DNA of 64,000 bases from positions 62,001 to 126,000 of the forward strand of contig NZ_SHNN01000006.1 in NCBI RefSeq assembly GCF_026262625.1, given 5' to 3'. The notes below the pieces were generated by a model. The model was given only the letters and a program-made list of their open reading frames with translations, was not told the origin of the DNA and did not search any database. The DNA is from Candidatus Litorirhabdus singularis. GTDB lineage: Bacteria > Pseudomonadota > Gammaproteobacteria > Pseudomonadales > Halieaceae. Positions 26,690-35,251 of this stretch are shown one piece after another. The position numbers and the translations under genes were made by a program. Positions within the stretch are counted from its first letter, which is position 1; each line of letters starts with the position of its first letter.

Positions 26690-29674
26690 CTAGGAATTGG
26701 TGTCCGCGCCGGCATTCCAGTAATTACCGGCATTCCAGTAATTGCCCGCGTTCCAATAGTTACCGGCATTCCAGTAGTTACCGGCGTTCCAGTAATTGCC
26801 CGCGTTCCAGTAGTTACCGGCATTCCAGTAGTTACCGGCATTCCAGTAGTTACCGGCATTCCAGTAGTTACCCGCGTTCCAGTAGTTACCGGCATTCCAG
26901 TAGTTACCGGCATTCCAGTAGTTACCCGCGTTCCAGTAGTTGCCAGCGTTCCAGTAGTTGCCGGCATTCCAGTAGTTACCGGCATTCCAGTAGTTACCGG
27001 CATTCCAGTAGTTACCGGCATTCCAGTAGTTACCGGCATTCCAGTAGTTGCCGGCATTCCAGTAGTTACCGGCATTCCAGTAGTTACCCGCGTTCCAGTA
27101 GTTACCGGCATTCCAGTAGTTACCGGCATTCCAGTAGTTACCCGCGTTCCAGTAGTTACCGGCGTTCCAGTAATTGCCCGCGTTCCAATAGTTACCGGCA
27201 TTCCAGTAGTTACCGGCGTTCCAGTAGTTACCGGCGTTCCAGTAATTGCCCGCGTTCCAATAGTTACCGGCATTCCAGTAGTTACCGGCATTCCAGTAGT
27301 TACCGGCATTCCAGTAGTTACCCGCGTTCCAGTAGTTACCCGCGTTCCAATAATTGCCCGCGTTCCAATAGTTACCGGCATTCCAGTAGTTACCGGCGTT
27401 CCAGTAATTGCCCGCGTTCCAATAGTTACCGGCATTCCAGTAGTTACCGGCATTCCAGTAATTGCCCGCGTTCCAATAGTTACCGGCATTCCAATAGTTA
27501 CCGGCATTCCAGTAGTTACCGGCATTCCAATAGTTGCCGGCATTCCAGTAATTGCCCGCGTTCCAATAGTTACCGGCATTCCAGTAGTTACCCGCGTTCC
27601 AGTAATTGCCCGCGTTCCAATAGTTACCGGCATTCCAGTAGTTACCGGCATTCCAGTAGTTACCCGCGTTCCAGTAATTGCCCGCGTTCCAGTAGTTGCC
27701 GGCATTCCAGTAGTTACCGGCAGTACTATATCCAGCATTGTCCAGTAAATAATTCGAACCAGCTACAGCTGTGGCTACACTCGCGACTTCGGCAAATTCG
27801 GTTGGGTAGCTCCAGTTCACATTTTCAACTGCAGCGTATTCTCCGTTCCACACTGCGCGATCGCCCATTGAGAAGGCACCATCGATTGACGAAGAAATTG
27901 GTCCATTGAAATGAGCCTTCCCGCTTAAATCAGCAACGATATCTAATCCACTATCGGCGCAAAGGCTATCAACGGCGTGTGCTGCATCAAAAGCATCAAT
28001 ATAGCCAAACCCCTGCTGTAAAACGCTATATGCAAGACTACCATCACCTTGGGTAGCCGCATTTGCTGTGCTTGTCAGCCGGCACTTCACCTGATCCGGA
28101 GTTAAACTGGGGTCATTTTGTATCATTAATGCCGCTACACCACTCACTAGTGCCGCAGCTTGAGATGAACCAGACATAACAAAACGGCCGCCATCAAGGA
28201 CCGCCTCCGGCCGCTCATTGACCAATACTGAATCACTATCTGCGAAACCGATCATATGACCGCCTGGAGCCACAACTTCTGGCTTCATAAAACCATCGCG
28301 AGTAGGTCCTACGCTAGAAAATCCAACCAATGTATCGTCGGTCTTATCATTAGGCGTGTAGTTGTCAGTAACTGCCCCTACGGTAAGTACATACGGGATA
28401 TTGCCTGGGGCGGTAATGGAAAGTGGATCAGGCCCTGCATTGCCAGCCGACGCTACAACCATGATACCTTGCCGCCAAGCCTCCATAACCAATCGGTTAA
28501 CAGGATCTTCCCAGTAAGCGCCTCTTGCTTTGGAGCCAAAGCTCAAATTTAGTACCCGAATATCGTACTTCTCTCGATTTTCTAAAACGAACTCAAGGGC
28601 TCGAAGCACATCTAGGTAGGAACCCTGCCCTTCTCCGTCAAAGGCTTTGACCACGATGATATTCGCATCAGGCGCTATCCCTTGATAGCTGAATCCATCA
28701 GACAACGACGAATCAGCCTTCTCACTGCTTGCCAAGATGGACGTGATATGAGTCCCGTGCCCTTTAGTATCGATTAACTCCCCGCCTACTATATTGTTAA
28801 CGGCGTCGTAGGTAGCGATTATGCGATTCTTTCCAACACTGTCCAATTTTAAGGCGTCAAAGCTATTTGACAATCCGCTATCGATTACCGCTACCGTAAC
28901 TCCACTACCGGTAATCCCCATTTGGTGTAGCTTATCGGCACGAACTATTCCCGGGAAATATGAATCTGACTCATAATCCTCATATCCGGCTACTAGCCCC
29001 ACACTGCAGTTTCCGGCGTACTCGATCTCGATATCGAATTGACTTTGGCGAATGTCTTTTTGGCTTTGAGGAGTGTTTGAGAAAGACATTTCCAAAAGTA
29101 CAGATGCATCCGAATCCAGTTCCGCAACCTGGCCAAGACTTTCGAGCTGCAGTTCGAGCGTACCTGTCGCAACTTCGGTAGTTAGTAACTTACCGCCGAG
29201 TCGAATAGCCTCTAAGGAGCCCAATTCAGAAGGCCAACTCAGTGATAGTGAGTCCAAGGTCGCAGTATCGCTATTTGTCTGCTGACTGATCTTCCAAGAG
29301 ACCTGGCCATCATCGGATAACTGAAGCAGATGTCCGCCGCCAACAGTACACTGCTCTGACGAAGAATTTAACGCAACAGAGGAATCATCAAGTATCCGGC
29401 GAACGTGCTCACTGCGACTTATCAAACGCAGTTGCTCCGGTGAGACATCGACTCCTATTGCTTGCAAAGTGTCCAGCTTGTGACTGACGGTTCCGCCCAC
29501 ACCCTCTACAACTGCTACCAGTGCAGGAATATTATCGCCCTGAATAAGGAGGCTTCGAACTTCACCTTTATCCGGATTAGAAGACTGCAATTCGTAGGGC
29601 CCAAATGCCACCAAGGCTACTACCGCAGCTATCGCGCCCATCCGAGTAATACCATTTTGTGTCAGTACTTTCAT
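26690..29674 (-). CDS. Secreted subtilisin-family (S8) peptidase with 56 NYWNAG C-terminal repeats
   Basis: A 994-residue protein in three parts. After an N-terminal hydrophobic signal region comes a propeptide/beta-rich part (about 35-230) resembling an I9-type inhibitor plus an extra domain. The S8 catalytic domain (about 245-570) has D265 (AVIDSG), H306 (KGHGTH), oxyanion N412 (SAGNAG) and nucleophile S504 (SGSSQAA), so protease activity is expected. A linker ends in NAGYSTAG, and residues 654-989 are 56 uninterrupted copies of NYWNAG, then ADTNS and stop. The repeat block has no charged residue and contains 56 Trp and 56 Tyr. Four cysteines (109, 223, 531, 572) could form disulfides. No LPXTG, PEP-CTERM or autotransporter domain is seen, so how the tail is displayed is unknown. 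It lies between two paralogous propeller sensor kinases. Confidence 0.9.
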   Translation of the reverse strand: MKVLTQNGITRMGAIAAVVALVAFGPYELQSSNPDKGEVRSLLIQGDNIPALVAVVEGVGGTVSHKLDTLQAIGVDVSPEQLRLISRSEHVRRILDDSSVALNSSSEQCTVGGGHLLQLSDDGQVSWKISQQTNSDTATLDSLSLSWPSELGSLEAIRLGGKLLTTEVATGTLELQLESLGQVAELDSDASVLLEMSFSNTPQSQKDIRQSQFDIEIEYAGNCSVGLVAGYEDYESDSYFPGIVRADKLHQMGITGSGVTVAVIDSGLSNSFDALKLDSVGKNRIIATYDAVNNIVGGELIDTKGHGTHITSILASSEKADSSLSDGFSYQGIAPDANIIVVKAFDGEGQGSYLDVLRALEFVLENREKYDIRVLNLSFGSKARGAYWEDPVNRLVMEAWRQGIMVVASAGNAGPDPLSITAPGNIPYVLTVGAVTDNYTPNDKTDDTLVGFSSVGPTRDGFMKPEVVAPGGHMIGFADSDSVLVNERPEAVLDGGRFVMSGSSQAAALVSGVAALMIQNDPSLTPDQVKCRLTSTANAATQGDGSLAYSVLQQGFGYIDAFDAAHAVDSLCADSGLDIVADLSGKAHFNGPISSSIDGAFSMGDRAVWNGEYAAVENVNWSYPTEFAEVASVATAVAGSNYLLDNAGYSTAGNYWNAGNYWNAGNYWNAGNYWNAGNYWNAGNYWNAGNYWNAGNYWNAGNYWNAGNYWNAGNYWNAGNYWNAGNYWNAGNYWNAGNYWNAGNYWNAGNYWNAGNYWNAGNYWNAGNYWNAGNYWNAGNYWNAGNYWNAGNYWNAGNYWNAGNYWNAGNYWNAGNYWNAGNYWNAGNYWNAGNYWNAGNYWNAGNYWNAGNYWNAGNYWNAGNYWNAGNYWNAGNYWNAGNYWNAGNYWNAGNYWNAGNYWNAGNYWNAGNYWNAGNYWNAGNYWNAGNYWNAGNYWNAGNYWNAGNYWNAGNYWNAGNYWNAGNYWNAGNYWNAGNYWNAGNYWNAGADTNS
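26708..27715 (-). repeat. 18-base minisatellite, 56 in-frame units encoding NYWNAG
   Basis: The array is exactly 1008 bases, 56 units of 18 bases without any indel. Units differ from each other at several third-codon positions (AAT/AAC, TAC/TAT, GCC/GCG/GCT, GGT/GGC) yet every unit translates to the same hexapeptide. Variant units recur in the same order in several places, for example around 27160-27220, 27230-27280 and 27380-27440. This points to duplication of multi-unit blocks as well as single units. Expect length variation between strains and assembly difficulty. It is not a CRISPR: there are no spacers. Confidence 0.98.
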
Positions 29675-29826
29675 TTCACTCTATCCACTGTTGTCCGCTA
29701 GTTTTGCCGTTACAAATTGCGGTTTACTAGGAACCTGTCGTGCACTTTTCAGCCACGACTAACCAACGCCCTTGCACAAGGCGCACTTCAAGCCTCGATT
29801 ATTGAGGGGTGGCGTTGATAGTCATA

Positions 29827-29842
29827 TGACCCGAATGGGTCA
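29827..29842. promoter_or_regulatory. Short inverted repeat in divergent intergenic region
   Basis: TGACCC-GAAT-GGGTCA sits in the 250-base space between the subtilase and the second propeller kinase, which are divergent. The dyad is a possible operator shared by both genes. The remainder of 29675-29925 contains no open frame I can support, and no clear promoter. Confidence 0.3.
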
Positions 29843-29952
29843 CTAAACGAGTTAATGCTCTTCTTCAGGCCCACGTAATGGTTTCTGGCGCATCACAAGG
29901 TCTTTGCTAGACTGACTAATAGGGTATGGAGCTAACCTGGATTGGGGCGAAG

Positions 29953-32900
29953 ATGGGGAACTACCGCTTAATAATAGGCCTGATATTAGTGCTGATGACG
30001 CCAAGCCTACTATTGGCATCGCAAGACCCCGTTTCACGCCACAACTTCAAGATCACAAGATCGGCAATATCCGAGGACCTGACGCAGCAGACCGTCAGAC
30101 AAACATTTCAGGACGAAACCGGGCTTATCTGGATTCTCACTCAGGAGGGACTGCATAGGTTCGACGGCTATGAGTTGCGCACTTATCAAGCCAGCGAAGA
30201 AAATGTAGGCAGTATCAGCCATAACAACGTCAGACAAATGGTTCAGGACACCAGCGGTAAGCTATGGATAGCAACCACAGGGGGCGGCTTAAACTATTAT
30301 GACCCTGGAGCACGGGGTTTTAAGACGCTGGTAAGCGGTGGTGAAACGAACTCCTTACTTTCTAACAATATCAGCACCCTAATAAGCGACGAAATCGGGA
30401 TGTTATGGTTAGGATATCTCGATGGAAGGCTATCGATGTTTGACCCTCACACTCAGGATTTCGTGCATCGAACAGTTTTTAACCGATTGGCGACAAAAAA
30501 TGGCGCTATAACAGCGATAGCCGCACCTAATCCTCTCCAGCTGTGGGTTGGCACAACTAAAGAAGGCTTGCTGCTCTATCAAAGGCATACTGGAGCAATT
30601 TCTAGCAGCTCGGGAATTGCCGGGACAATCAACGACATTGTCAGAAGTCAGATAACCACTCTTCACATCGCACCAGATCAGACATTGTGGATAGGGACTT
30701 CGGCAGACGGCCTGTTCGCTGTAAACCTGGAGAGCGGCGAGCTGAAAAATTATCGCCCTTTATCTGGCGACAATTCTTCCATTTTAAGCAAAGCAGTAAA
30801 CACGATATATGAAGACCATGAGAATCGTATTTGGATAGGCACAGATGCGGGCCTTAGCCTATTTAACGCTGAGGGAACTTTCACCAATTTCAACAGCAAA
30901 AACTCAAATCTAGAAGAAGATTTCATTATGAACATTCTTCAGGATCAAGAGGGTAACTTCTGGATCGGCACGCACTATGGCCTCTACGCTGGGTTTCATT
31001 CAAGATTTGAGATCTTTAACGCGCACCACGGTTTGGAGAGTGAATCGATTACTTCATTTGCAGAAACTGCTGGCAATACGCTTTGGGTTGGTACTTACGA
31101 CACTCTGTACTTCCAAAATCGCGGTAAATCTACTTTTGAAGAGGCTGAAGACCGGTTCTTTACGAGTGAAAAATCGCCTCCCAGAATAATGAGCCTAGAG
31201 GCGAATGGGGACAATTTGTGGATAGGCACTAGAACAAATGGCGTTGCCCAACTAGATCTCAAAGAAAAAAATATCAAACATTTTAGGCAAGACTCCAGCC
31301 CCTCGCGTAAGATCGGCGCAAACGCTATTGTTGACATTTTTCTTGACGACCGAAACGTGCTCTGGGTCTCGACCTTCGGCGGAGGGGTGACCAGCATTGG
31401 GCCTAATGATCAAAACTCTCTAACTCTCTCGTACTCTGATACGGATTCCGACACCATAAGTTCCAATGTTGTATATAAAACCTTGGAACTATCGGAGAAG
31501 TGGCTCCTTTTTACGACAACCAAAGGAATCAGCCTCTTGAATAGAGATACCCTCAAAGTCAGGAGAATGCTTACATACAGTCCTAAGGCAGCGAAAGATC
31601 AGCCTCATATAATAATTGATGCAATTCAAGATGACAGCGGCAGAGTTTGGCTGAGCCTTCAAAATAGCGGGCTACTATTAATCGGGGAACCTGATCCAAA
31701 TCTAAAGGTATGGAACGTGGAGTCCGTCGAAACCTATCCAAAATTGCCAAAGACCACAATATATTCAATGCAGAAAGACGAGGAGGGCATGCTATGGCTG
31801 TCCGCAGCAAGTGGCCTTGCCCGCCTCAATCCCAACGATCTCACCCTCAAAACCTTCGACTACAGCGACGGACTGCAGGATAACGAATTCAATTTCGGTG
31901 CCTCATTCAAGGATAGCAAGGGACGGCTCTATTTTGGTGGTAACCGAGGTTTCAACAGATTTGACCCAGCCAGAGTGGTCGAGGAACGCCCCCCTCCACG
32001 CTTTGTTCTCACCAATATCGACATAGCAGGCAAAGAGTTACCCGTTGATGTGGCCTACGCCAATATTAATCGTCTCGATATCGGTCACGAAGACTACTAC
32101 ATCAACTTTGAGTTCAGCGCATTGGATTACACCGAGCCACATAAGAACCGCTATCGCTACAAACTCGAGAACTTTGATCGTGACTGGATCGATCTTGGTG
32201 CCAGGCACAATGCCAGCTTCACCAACTTACCTTCCGGCCACTACCGTCTACATTTGAAAGGTGCCAATTCGGACGGAGTTTGGAATGAAGACGGTAAAGC
32301 TTTAGCACTGCGAATATTTCCAGCACCCTGGCTCACATGGTGGGCCTTCTCAATCTACTTCGGCTTTCTTTTCTGGCTGATTTGGTTCTCGCTGCGCTAC
32401 TACGACACCTATATGTTAAAAGAACGCGCTAACGAACTGGCTGACGTTATGCACGGCACTGCCGAACAAGCGATGGATGACCTGGAAGACCAACTCGATA
32501 TCCAGCAATTGCTAATAGAAAACGTTCGAGATCATACAGAGCAAGTCATGAACGTGGTGTCAGATTTGCTCGATAAGCAGGCAGAGGTTATTGATGATCC
32601 AACGCTACTTGAGCTGTTCAAGGACAACATAGAACGCTTCGCAGCCTTAAAGTACCTGGATCATCATATTTACTATCTCGCCGACCGACTTGAAGTGAAC
32701 TTCCATGACTTGGTTGAACAGCTTATCGCCGCTCGCTTTACGAGCTTATATGTTAATGAGGCCAGCGTTGCGGTGAGCAACAGCACCTCGACCGCAGGAC
32801 TGCCAGCTGCCATTGCTGTGCCCTGCGCGATTATCGTTAACGAGTTGCTAAGCAATAGCTACAAACATGCTTTCCAGGACGGACTGGGAATACATTACGT

Positions 32901-33144
32901 CAACATTGTGATGGAAGAAAATGTCGACCTTAAGGGCTGGCGACTGGAAGTATCTGATAGTGGCTCAGGGCTCCCCGGCAACGTCGACCCAGCCCAGCCC
33001 ACCACGTTTGGGCTCGAGGTTGTTCGTCAATTTACCCTGGCGATCAACGCTGCAATGACCATCGATCGCACCAACGGCACCCAATTTGTCTTTGAAATAC
33101 CGCGGCCGGCAATTGACCCAAAAACCATGCTGGTACCGCGCTGA
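29953..33144 (+). CDS. Propeller-domain sensor kinase with atypical histidine-kinase module
   Basis: Paralogue of the hybrid kinase at 22 kb; both begin after the signal peptide with a DL(S/T)QQTVRQ segment. From ATG 29953 (SD-like GGGGCG upstream, signal peptide GNYRLIIGLILVLMTP) it has 1063 residues; ATG 29926 is an alternative. Repeated WIGT blades fill residues to about 700, then a Y_Y_Y domain, one transmembrane helix near 795-815, a helical dimerisation region and a C-terminal ATPase domain with N-box NELLSNSYKHAF (N963) and G-box DSGSGLPG. In the helical region the HisKA_2-like segment reads LLIENVRDHTEQVMNVV, with the only histidine (H861) displaced from the expected place. It has no receiver or Hpt domain, so autophosphorylation is uncertain. 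No response regulator gene follows. Confidence 0.88.
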   Translation: MGNYRLIIGLILVLMTPSLLLASQDPVSRHNFKITRSAISEDLTQQTVRQTFQDETGLIWILTQEGLHRFDGYELRTYQASEENVGSISHNNVRQMVQDTSGKLWIATTGGGLNYYDPGARGFKTLVSGGETNSLLSNNISTLISDEIGMLWLGYLDGRLSMFDPHTQDFVHRTVFNRLATKNGAITAIAAPNPLQLWVGTTKEGLLLYQRHTGAISSSSGIAGTINDIVRSQITTLHIAPDQTLWIGTSADGLFAVNLESGELKNYRPLSGDNSSILSKAVNTIYEDHENRIWIGTDAGLSLFNAEGTFTNFNSKNSNLEEDFIMNILQDQEGNFWIGTHYGLYAGFHSRFEIFNAHHGLESESITSFAETAGNTLWVGTYDTLYFQNRGKSTFEEAEDRFFTSEKSPPRIMSLEANGDNLWIGTRTNGVAQLDLKEKNIKHFRQDSSPSRKIGANAIVDIFLDDRNVLWVSTFGGGVTSIGPNDQNSLTLSYSDTDSDTISSNVVYKTLELSEKWLLFTTTKGISLLNRDTLKVRRMLTYSPKAAKDQPHIIIDAIQDDSGRVWLSLQNSGLLLIGEPDPNLKVWNVESVETYPKLPKTTIYSMQKDEEGMLWLSAASGLARLNPNDLTLKTFDYSDGLQDNEFNFGASFKDSKGRLYFGGNRGFNRFDPARVVEERPPPRFVLTNIDIAGKELPVDVAYANINRLDIGHEDYYINFEFSALDYTEPHKNRYRYKLENFDRDWIDLGARHNASFTNLPSGHYRLHLKGANSDGVWNEDGKALALRIFPAPWLTWWAFSIYFGFLFWLIWFSLRYYDTYMLKERANELADVMHGTAEQAMDDLEDQLDIQQLLIENVRDHTEQVMNVVSDLLDKQAEVIDDPTLLELFKDNIERFAALKYLDHHIYYLADRLEVNFHDLVEQLIAARFTSLYVNEASVAVSNSTSTAGLPAAIAVPCAIIVNELLSNSYKHAFQDGLGIHYVNIVMEENVDLKGWRLEVSDSGSGLPGNVDPAQPTTFGLEVVRQFTLAINAAMTIDRTNGTQFVFEIPRPAIDPKTMLVPR

Positions 33145-33189
33145 AGCTCGATGGCAGAAACCGCATTGAGCGTGCTAGTCTTCTAAGCT

Positions 33190-33705
33190 ATGAAACCTTC
33201 ACATCTACTCATAAGATACATACTTGCCAGCTTGCTGCTGACGTTACCCCTATCTGTTCAAGCGCTGAACGTTGCCGTGGGAGACAAGGCGCCGGCGGTT
33301 GAGCTACCCAACCTGCCAGCGGACGGCGCCACCACTAGCCTCTCCAGCCTGCGCGGCAAGGTGGTTTACCTTGATTTTTGGGCTTCATGGTGCGGCCCAT
33401 GCCGCCTGTCTCTGCCCATGATGAATACGGTGCGCAACGAGCTCAAAGACCGTGGTTTCGAGGTACTGGCAATCAACGTTGATGCCTTCGAGGAGGATGC
33501 ATTGGAGTTCCTGAAAGAACTGCCGGTAGACTATCCAGTACTTTCGGACGTTGATAGCACCAGCCCATCCACCTACGGAGTACTGGGCATGCCTACCGCC
33601 TTCCTAATTGACCGGGATGGCGTCATCGTTGCTATTCATGAGGGTTTTCGCAGAGGCGACGCTGAGAAAATACGCGATCAAGTCGAGGCCATGCTGGACC
33701 AGTAA
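33190..33705 (+). CDS. TlpA-like secreted thioredoxin-family protein
   Basis: A 171-residue protein with a signal peptide (cleavage near VQALN) and a TlpA/ResA-type thioredoxin domain. The redox motif is W-C68-G-P-C71 in DFWASWCGPCR, with a cis-Pro loop GMPTAFLID further on. Expected in the periplasm as a disulfide reductase or in cytochrome c maturation-type thiol traffic. It starts 45 bases after the propeller kinase stop on the same strand, so it may be co-transcribed. It could act on the cysteine-bearing subtilase or sensors nearby, but that is only suggested by position. Confidence 0.88.
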   Translation: MKPSHLLIRYILASLLLTLPLSVQALNVAVGDKAPAVELPNLPADGATTSLSSLRGKVVYLDFWASWCGPCRLSLPMMNTVRNELKDRGFEVLAINVDAFEEDALEFLKELPVDYPVLSDVDSTSPSTYGVLGMPTAFLIDRDGVIVAIHEGFRRGDAEKIRDQVEAMLDQ

Positions 33706-33761
33706 GCGCTTAGACTGATATTCAATGTCAGCGTTATGGTCCTGCGCCAGCTGACGTTCAC

Positions 33762-34553
33762 TTAACGGCCCTTAAACTCCGGCTCGCGCCGCTCTCGCTG
33801 CGCTGCAAAACCTTCTTGCAAGTCTTCAGAGTCGGTACAGGTCTGAGCCATCGCTTGGGCCTGATTCAGATCAATAGCACCCGCGGCTGCCTGCTGCAGA
33901 ATTGCCTTCATCGCTTGCACGGCCAACGGCGCCAGTCCGGCCATGGATTGCGCCATATCACTGACCTTTGCCTCTAACTCAGAGGCCGGTACCAAGTGGT
34001 CTAGAAAACCAATATGTAACATCGCCTCGGCATCAAATTCTTCAGCACCAACCAATATCCGCTTGGCGATATTCACGCCCAAACGTTCTACAAACCGGTT
34101 GATACCTCCAATCGGGTAACACAATCCAATTCTGGCTGCGGGCACACGCAACCGCGTACCCTGCACTCCCACCCGAAAATCGCAGCTCAACGCCAACTCG
34201 GTACCGCCACCGTAAACACTGCCGTTAAGAGCACACACTGTAGGTATTGGCACGGCTGCCAGACAGTCAGTAGTTTGCTGAAACAGGTCACCGCTTATCT
34301 GCCCCGCGCCCAACTGATTAAGCGCTGCACCGGCGCAGAAAGTCTTGCTGCCACTACCGGTGACAATTAGCACCCGCAATTGCGGGTCTGCCACCACGCT
34401 CTCAATATGTTGCTGCAACGCCATTAACTCGACTTCGCCCAGCGAATTGTGCCGGCTCGGGTTATTCAATACCAAGCGGGCGATGGGGCCATCTTTTTCA
34501 AACAATACTGTCTCAGTCATGGGCAGGCATTCTATACTCATAGCATCATGCAC
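33762..34553 (-). CDS. Enoyl-CoA hydratase/isomerase family protein
   Basis: A 263-residue crotonase-fold protein with the oxyanion motifs GSGSKTFCAGAALNQLG and NGSVYGGGTELALSCDFRVG. The catalytic Glu place reads PAARIGLCYPIGGINRF, without the Glu pair of a classic hydratase, so isomerase or another crotonase chemistry is possible. The start is GTG at 34551-34553, chosen because GGGGAG lies 7 bases upstream; ATGs at 34541 and 34520 are alternatives. It diverges from the tag gene with only 25 bases between the start codons. Confidence 0.83.
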   Translation of the reverse strand: MHDAMSIECLPMTETVLFEKDGPIARLVLNNPSRHNSLGEVELMALQQHIESVVADPQLRVLIVTGSGSKTFCAGAALNQLGAGQISGDLFQQTTDCLAAVPIPTVCALNGSVYGGGTELALSCDFRVGVQGTRLRVPAARIGLCYPIGGINRFVERLGVNIAKRILVGAEEFDAEAMLHIGFLDHLVPASELEAKVSDMAQSMAGLAPLAVQAMKAILQQAAAGAIDLNQAQAMAQTCTDSEDLQEGFAAQRERREPEFKGR

Positions 34554-34560
34554 AGCAAAA

Positions 34561-34571
34561 CTCCCCGGGAG
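34561..34571. promoter_or_regulatory. Shared near-palindrome giving both divergent ribosome sites
   Basis: CTCCCCGGGAG provides GGGAG (34567-34571) 7 bases before the tag ATG on the plus strand and GGGGAG (34561-34566) 7 bases before the hydratase GTG on the minus strand. Both spacings are optimal. There is no room for promoters between the starts. Confidence 0.8.
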
Positions 34572-34578
34572 AATTCAC

Positions 34579-35154
34579 ATGCCTAAACGCTGCCAGTGGT
34601 GCGGTGATGATGACCTGTACCAGCGCTATCACGATGAAGAATGGGGCGTTCCCTGCCGCAATGACGCAGAGTTATTCGAGTTCTTGATACTTGAGGGGGC
34701 ACAGGCGGGGCTGGCCTGGATTACCGTGCTACGCAAGCGCGAGGGCTATAGAGCGTTGTTCGACGGCTTCGATGTCAACAAGGTTGCCCGCTACACCGAT
34801 GCCCAGCTGGACAGACTCCTGCAAAACCCGGCCATAATTCGCAATCGGCTCAAGGTCTACAGCGCGCGCCAGAATGCCCGCGCCTTCCTAAAACTACAAA
34901 ATGAATTTGGCAGCTTTAGTGATTATATCTGGGCCTACGTGGACCATAAGCCGTTACAGAACCGCTTTACCAGCATGGCTGATATGCCGGCAAGTACCGA
35001 GCTGTCAGATCGCATCAGTAAGGATCTGAAGAAGCGCGGCTTCAATTTTGTGGGCTCGACTATTATGTATGCCTATCTGCAGGCCTGTGGACTAGTGAAT
35101 GATCACACGATCGAATGCTATCGCCACAGGGCCTGTAAAAAGCTGGCTCAGTGA
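34579..35154 (+). CDS. tag: DNA-3-methyladenine glycosylase I
   Basis: Base-excision repair glycosylase that removes 3-methyladenine from DNA. The 191-residue protein starts at ATG 34579, where the MPKRCQWCGDD sequence matches the family N-terminus; the longer frame from 34345 crosses the divergent gene and is rejected. Structural-zinc ligands are visible as C5 and H18 (RYHDEEWG) with the C-terminal His-Cys pair in RHRACKKL. The HhH-type core includes LAWITVLRKREGYR and NRLKVYSARQNARAF. Upstream GGGAG with 7-base spacing supports the start. Confidence 0.95.
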   Translation: MPKRCQWCGDDDLYQRYHDEEWGVPCRNDAELFEFLILEGAQAGLAWITVLRKREGYRALFDGFDVNKVARYTDAQLDRLLQNPAIIRNRLKVYSARQNARAFLKLQNEFGSFSDYIWAYVDHKPLQNRFTSMADMPASTELSDRISKDLKKRGFNFVGSTIMYAYLQACGLVNDHTIECYRHRACKKLAQ

Positions 35155-35251
35155 CCGCAAACCACGCTATTATTGCCCTTTCAAAAAACATACTCTAAAG
35201 TAAAATTCTAGAATCTTAAGTATTGACGCCTTTCCGGGGCGCGCAGGGGCC

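Noticed and set aside
26708-27715. CRISPR array
   Set aside because: Units are 18 bases directly adjoining, with no spacers and no cas genes; it encodes a regular hexapeptide.
26614-27738. Long open frame (374 codons) on the minus strand, rich in Thr/Gly/Met, in another frame of the repeat array
   Set aside because: It is a shadow of the 18-base repeat, which has no stops in that frame. The same strand carries the S8 gene in the correct frame with an intact catalytic domain.
26656-27909. Plus-strand open frame (417 codons) of Ser/Tyr/Arg/His repeats
   Set aside because: Also produced by the repeat array read antisense; no ribosome site, signal or domain support.
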